DNA of 64,000 bases, from contig DXYF01000006.1 of assembly GCA_019415945.1 (NCBI GenBank), forward strand, positions 1 through 64,000, read 5' to 3'. The first letter of the stretch is position 1. Every line of letters begins with the position of its first letter. This document shows, piece after piece, positions 60,828 to 64,000 of this stretch. The translations under genes and the position numbers were made by a program. Under the pieces are notes generated by a model. That model had not been told where the DNA came from. It saw only the letters and a list, made by a program, of their open reading frames with translations, and did not search any database. The stretch is from Clostridiales bacterium. Its GTDB lineage: Bacteria; Bacillota; Clostridia; Oscillospirales; Acutalibacteraceae.

Positions 60828-61382
60828 TTACAAATTATTTTCATCATAAACAGCACGGCAACCGCCGATAAATTTAGGTCGTGTTCTTGCGGCAAGCAAA
60901 ATTGCATTGCCTATACGGTCAATTCCGAGCCTTACGGGTACGGCAACCTTTTTAAGGTGCATTCCGATTAAAGTTCCGCCGATGTCAAGACCCGCGTCCG
61001 CTTTTATTTCTTCAAGGGCAACAGGGTTTTTAAACGCTTTGTATGCCGTAGTGGCAAACGAACCCCCTGCCTTTGGCTGAGGTACAACATTTACAGGCTC
61101 GCAGTACGGTACAGCTGCACGCTCCGTTATGATTGCCCTGTTCAAGTGTTCGCAGCACTGTGCGGCAAGATAAATACCACGCTCGCAAAGCACGGGATAA
61201 ATCCCCTCAAAAACCGCCTGTGCGGATTCAAGGCTTGAATTTTTGCCGATAACCCCTCCTGCAATTTCGCTTGACGAACAGCCAACCACCACAATATCAC
61301 CGCTTTTCAGCTTTGCAGCCTCACATAATTCAAGTGCGGCACGCTGTGCCTGACTGCGGATTTCTTCCAAATTTTTATCCAT
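60828..61382 (-). CDS. UPF0340/TIGR01440 family protein
   Basis: A 184-residue conserved protein of the TIGR01440 (YwlG) family. Seen: GDIVVVGCSSSEIAGGVIGK near residue 30, LAAQCCEHLNRAIITERAAV with Cys-Cys-Glu-His-Leu-Asn-Arg in the middle, and GGSFATTAYKAFKNPVALEE, then ADAGLDIGGTLIGMHLKKVA, all family signatures. Function unknown; the Cys/His/Glu cluster looks like an active site. It is common in Firmicutes beside upp/glyA in Bacillus, but here it lies alone. Start ATG 61382 after ACGGAGATG. Confidence 0.9.
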   Translation of the reverse strand: MDKNLEEIRSQAQRAALELCEAAKLKSGDIVVVGCSSSEIAGGVIGKNSSLESAQAVFEGIYPVLCERGIYLAAQCCEHLNRAIITERAAVPYCEPVNVVPQPKAGGSFATTAYKAFKNPVALEEIKADAGLDIGGTLIGMHLKKVAVPVRLGIDRIGNAILLAARTRPKFIGGCRAVYDENNL

Positions 61383-61439
61383 AAAATCATCTCCGTAAAT
61401 TTATAGAATTTTTTTAATTAACGCCTGTGGGGCTTAAAA

Positions 61440-62102
61440 TTACTTTGTGTGTATTTTTTGGCTTATAAAGTCCTTTGCCGATGACAAATCCTCGCAAAGA
61501 CAGCTTATCATCGGCAAAATCTCCTTTGTCGGCTGTAAATAGTCAGGCACCATAATCGTTGTCATTTTTGCCGTGTAAGCCGCCTTTATGCCGTTTATGC
61601 TGTCCTCAAGTGCAACGCAGTATTCGGGGCAAATACCGAGCTTTTGGGATGCTGTGAGGAAAATTTCGGGATGAGGCTTGCTGTTTTGAACATCGTCGCC
61701 GCAGACAAAGGCGTCAAAATAGTCATAGGCACATGCTGTTTTTATTACATTGTGAGCAGTTTGTGCCGATGTTGATGTTGCAACGGCGATTTTAATATTA
61801 TTTGCCTTTAAAAATTCAAGGAGCTGAAAAAGACCTTTTTTTATCGGTACTCCTTCTTTGCTGATTCGATTGAGAAAAATCTCACGGCTTTTCTTTTTAA
61901 GTTCGGCATAACAAAAGCCGTCGCCGTAAAGGCTGTTGTAGTAGCTTTCAGCCATATCGGTACGCAGACCGATGGTGTTTTTAAAAATATCAAGGTTATA
62001 TTCAAAGCCAAGCTCATCCATCATCATTTGCCATGTTTCATAGACAAGACGCTCGGTGTCAAACATAAGACCGTCCATATCAAAAACGGCACCTTTAATC
62101 AT
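61440..62102 (-). CDS. HAD family phosphatase, beta-phosphoglucomutase-like
   Basis: A 220-residue HAD hydrolase with an alpha-helical cap. Motif I: VFDMDGLMFDTE (nucleophile Asp and acid-base Asp); motif II: VATSTSAQTAH (Thr/Ser); motif III region: CGDDVQNSKPHPEIFLTA (Lys-Pro); motif IV: CVALEDSINGIKAA (Glu-Asp). The cap type and DGLMFDTE put it in the group of beta-phosphoglucomutases and sugar or nucleotide phosphatases; substrate not certain. Start ATG 62102 after AAAAGGGGGAC. It is not followed by an obvious partner gene. Confidence 0.9.
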   Translation of the reverse strand: MIKGAVFDMDGLMFDTERLVYETWQMMMDELGFEYNLDIFKNTIGLRTDMAESYYNSLYGDGFCYAELKKKSREIFLNRISKEGVPIKKGLFQLLEFLKANNIKIAVATSTSAQTAHNVIKTACAYDYFDAFVCGDDVQNSKPHPEIFLTASQKLGICPEYCVALEDSINGIKAAYTAKMTTIMVPDYLQPTKEILPMISCLCEDLSSAKDFISQKIHTK

Positions 62103-62206
62103 AATTAAAGTCCCCCTTTTTTATTATTTTATTTTAGCACAAAGCTTTTATTATTACAACAAACAAAAACGGACGAATCAGCAGAATCGTCCGTATCGTA
62201 TAGTAC

Positions 62207-62309
62207 AAAAAGTCGAGTGCCTCGACACTGGGTTCGAGCAGACAGGTTGATATTATCAAACCTTCTTTGCCCGACCGTTTTCCATCAGTTTCCTATAATG
62301 TAAAAAATA
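62207..62309 (-). ncRNA. Structured RNA candidate, copy 2
   Basis: Near-repeat of the element at 34631-34733, same strand. Minus-strand sense: ACATTATAGGAAACTGATGG, GAAAACGGTCGGGCAAAGA, AGGTTTGATAATAT and CAACCTGTCTGCTCGAA, then GTCGAGGCACTCGAC and T-run. Compared with copy 1, one arm base in AGGTT-GAT/ATCAACCT is C instead of T, changing G-U to G-C pairing, and the final stem gains a G-C pair, so stems are kept. It begins behind the terminator of the VanZ-like gene. Function unknown. Confidence 0.65.
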
Positions 62310-62327
62310 AGCTTTATCGCTTACGAA

Positions 62328-62354
62328 AAACGCCGCAGAGTTTATGCGGCGTTT
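62328..62354. terminator. Terminator of the VanZ-like gene
   Basis: AAACGCCGCA (62328-62337) pairs with TGCGGCGTTT (62345-62354); T-run on the minus strand, directly after the gene's stop. Confidence 0.8.
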
Positions 62355-62360
62355 GGTTTA

Positions 62361-62891
62361 TCATAACGATTTAATACAAGTCGGCAATATTTTATAAATT
62401 TTGCACCCGATAAAGAAACCTGTTAAATTAAGAATTACATCATCAATGTCGACGGTACGGTACATATTGTCAATTACCAAGCCTATAACAAGCTGAAGAA
62501 CTTCGATTGAAACGGCAAACAACAGTCCTAAAGCAAGAAATTTATACCATTTATGTTTTTTTAGGAAAATCATACTAAAAATCCCCAACGGCACTGTAAG
62601 ACATATATTACCCAAAATTTGAATAACGGCTGTTGCATTAAGTCCGCCGCTCATCATACTAATAACGGTTTTAAAAGGTATAAAATTATACCATGTTATA
62701 TCACCGAAATACTCAATCTTTTCATCGAGCAAAATCGGAAACAATGTTATTGCAAAAACAGCAGTTAAATAAACTATAAACACACCGCCTAATATTATTT
62801 TACTTTTACTTAATTTAAAAAACAAGGCTGACGCAATGTATATTAATAAAGCAACTCCTCCGAGTAATACGGCAAATTCATATGTAATCAT
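62361..62891 (-). CDS. VanZ family membrane protein
   Basis: A 176-residue membrane protein with four to five helices, VanZ-like. Seen: NFIPFKTVISMMSGG (N-x-x-P-F motif after the second helix), ILGNICLTVPLGIFSMIFLK (G-N family block), VSIEVLQLVIGL and DIDDVILNLTGFFIG (E-x-x-Q and D-x-x-D-V/I-x-x-N blocks). VanZ relatives are linked to low-level teicoplanin resistance and cell-envelope handling in other Firmicutes; no van genes lie nearby, so this is a general member. Start ATG 62891 after AAATGAGGTG. Confidence 0.85.
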   Translation of the reverse strand: MITYEFAVLLGGVALLIYIASALFFKLSKSKIILGGVFIVYLTAVFAITLFPILLDEKIEYFGDITWYNFIPFKTVISMMSGGLNATAVIQILGNICLTVPLGIFSMIFLKKHKWYKFLALGLLFAVSIEVLQLVIGLVIDNMYRTVDIDDVILNLTGFFIGCKIYKILPTCIKSL

Positions 62892-62942
62892 AAACTACAC
62901 CTCATTTAAAACATAGCTTTTTACACTACTTTTATATTAAAA

Positions 62943-62982
62943 GAGCCGATGAGCTGTAAAATTACTCACAAGTTATCGGCTC
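62943..62982 (-). terminator. Terminator of the metG gene
   Basis: GAGCCGAT (62943-62950) pairs with ATCGGCTC (62975-62982), followed on the minus strand by TTTTAATAT. It lies 27 bases after the methionyl-tRNA synthetase stop. Confidence 0.7.
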
Positions 62983-63008
62983 TGCTGTGTTAATTTGTTT
63001 GTTATAAA

Positions 63009-64000
63009 TCAGCTGATTTTTGAACCTGCCGGCATATCATCAACAAAGATGACTTTTACATCTTCGCCGCAGGTAGCCGCAAGAATCATTCCGCAGCTTT
63101 CAACTCCGCACAGCTTGGCGGGGGCAAGGTTTGAAACAAGAATAATTTTTCTGCCCACAAGCTCTTCGGGTTTATAGAATTTTGCAATACCGCTTGCAAC
63201 GGTTCTTTCTTTAACACCGTCGAAAACGGTGAGCTTTAAAAGCTTTTTCGCCTTTTTAATCGACTCGCAAGCCTTTATTTCGGCAACACGGAGATCAACC
63301 TTGCAGAAATCGTCAATTCCAATTTGTGCGATTCCCTCCATCTCTTCACGGAGCTTTTTAGTTTCCTCGTCTTCGCCTGAGTTATTCTTTATGATGCTGT
63401 TGAGCTCTTCAATCTCCTTGTCAACATCAATTCTCGGGAACAGAGCGTCGCCCTTCTTTACAGTTACATTTGCGGGAAGCACACCGAATTTATCGGCATT
63501 TTCATAGCTTGCACACTTTTCGCACGCACCTATCTGCTCCAAAGCTTTCGGCATCGTTGTCGGCATAAACGCTGACAGCAGGGTTGATACAATTCTTATT
63601 GTTTCAAGCAGATTGTAAAGCACGCTTGCAAGTCTTGCACGCTTTGACTCGTCCTTTGCAATAATCCACGGAGCGGTTTCGTCAATATATTTATTTGCAC
63701 GGGAAACAACCTTAAAAATCTCCGCAAGTGCATTGTTAAGCTGTGTTTTGTCAATAAAACTGTCCACCGACGCACGAAGCGAGGTTGCGGCTGTGATAAG
63801 CTCGTCGTCGAATTCTCCGCTTTCACGCTCGGTCGGCAGAGTACCTCCGAAATACTTTTCAACCATTGCAACGGTGCGTGAAACAAGGTTGCCGAAGCCG
63901 TTTGCAAGGTCCGAATTAATACGGTTTATCATAATTTCGTTAGAGAAAGAGCTGTCAGCTCCGAGTGCCATTTCACGCATAATGTGGTAACGGATAGCAT
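63009..64000 (-). CDS. metG: Methionyl-tRNA synthetase, C-terminal part (5' end beyond window)
   Basis: The last 330 or so codons of a methionyl-tRNA synthetase; the frame stays open to the right edge (…RYHIMREMALGADSSFSN, the end of the catalytic region). Next comes the anticodon-binding helical domain with INRINSDLANGFGNLVSRT and VSRANKYIDETAPWIIAKDE (Trp of the anticodon pocket). The C-terminal dimerisation/tRNA-binding OB domain (about the last 105 residues) reads IGIDDFCKVDLRVAEIKACE and KILKLTVFDG-like LLKLTVFDGVKERTVASGIA. It charges initiator and elongator tRNA(Met) in the cytosol. The class I HIGH and KMSKS motifs lie outside the window. Confidence 0.95.
   Translation of the reverse strand, partial: AIRYHIMREMALGADSSFSNEIMINRINSDLANGFGNLVSRTVAMVEKYFGGTLPTERESGEFDDELITAATSLRASVDSFIDKTQLNNALAEIFKVVSRANKYIDETAPWIIAKDESKRARLASVLYNLLETIRIVSTLLSAFMPTTMPKALEQIGACEKCASYENADKFGVLPANVTVKKGDALFPRIDVDKEIEELNSIIKNNSGEDEETKKLREEMEGIAQIGIDDFCKVDLRVAEIKACESIKKAKKLLKLTVFDGVKERTVASGIAKFYKPEELVGRKIILVSNLAPAKLCGVESCGMILAATCGEDVKVIFVDDMPAGSKIS

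Noticed and set aside
62361..62891. Glycopeptide resistance gene cluster
   Set aside because: A single VanZ-like gene without vanA/H/X/S/R-type neighbours does not support resistance.

Overview
The window looks like a chromosome segment of an anaerobic, low-GC Gram-positive gut-type bacterium of the class Clostridia, most likely a Ruminococcus-like member of the Oscillospiraceae. This rests on AGGAGG-type ribosome binding sites throughout, frequent TTG/GTG starts, a complete Rnf operon, a type I dockerin protein, a SleB-type cell wall hydrolase, the GGGtGRT/NifU-like pair, small families typical of this group (DUF6465- and DUF6472-like), and SipW-type surface proteins, one with a starch-binding-like module. 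The species cannot be named from sequence alone. No rRNA, tRNA, CRISPR array, insertion sequence or prophage was seen.

Layout. Positions 1-2878 (minus): end of an exopolysaccharide operon with an acyltransferase (cut by the window edge), an EpsG-like polymerase, a priming sugar transferase and a short-chain dehydrogenase, behind a clear promoter. 3084-3932: a membrane-anchored metallophosphoesterase. 3933-7807 (minus): a folate/methionine operon, metF - methionine synthase activation protein - core methionine synthase, in which metF carries a frameshift. 8195-9913 (minus): GGGtGRT protein and NifU-like scaffold. 10072-15256 (minus): a YjdF-like membrane protein, then a 2-hydroxyacyl-CoA dehydratase-type protein and its large ATP-dependent activase. 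15627-16997 (minus): citrate synthase.

Positions 17450-34397 (all minus) hold the most striking region, a co-directional set of twelve genes. It has six SipW-type secreted or surface proteins plus a seventh membrane-anchored paralogue, all with TasA/camelysin-like traits; two SipW-type signal peptidases; a membrane-anchored McrB/MoxR-like AAA+ ATPase; a 724-residue coiled-coil protein; and a distal alkyltransferase-like gene. Transcription of the main block probably starts at a promoter near 34370-34397 overlapped by an inverted repeat and ends at a terminator near 18569-18602. SipW-1 and the alkyltransferase-like gene probably form a separate unit. I read the block as a surface fibre or matrix system with dedicated processing enzymes and an unusual ATPase/coiled-coil pair.

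Positions 34631-35605: a structured RNA candidate, then a LOG-family gene overlapping a small cysteine-rich gene. 35656-38939 (plus): MATE transporter, then the large and small subunits of a LeuCD-type hydro-lyase. 39010-41879 (minus): ClC-type channel, Mrp-type ATPase, Thr-rich membrane protein. 42062-49869 (plus): a nucleotidyltransferase, then a nine-gene Rnf block (ApbE lipoprotein, NusG-II protein, Gx transporter, RnfC, D, G, E, A, B). ApbE would attach FMN to RnfG/RnfD, and the complex couples ferredoxin:NAD+ electron transfer to ion pumping.

Positions 49947-57606: NSS-family sodium symporter, three AraC-type regulators, a lysine/alanine-tailed small protein, an AEC transporter and a WYL regulator. 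58023-64000: SleB-type hydrolase, dockerin protein behind an operator-like palindrome, UPF0340 protein, HAD phosphatase, the second copy of the structured RNA, a VanZ-like protein and the C-terminal part of methionyl-tRNA synthetase, cut by the right edge.
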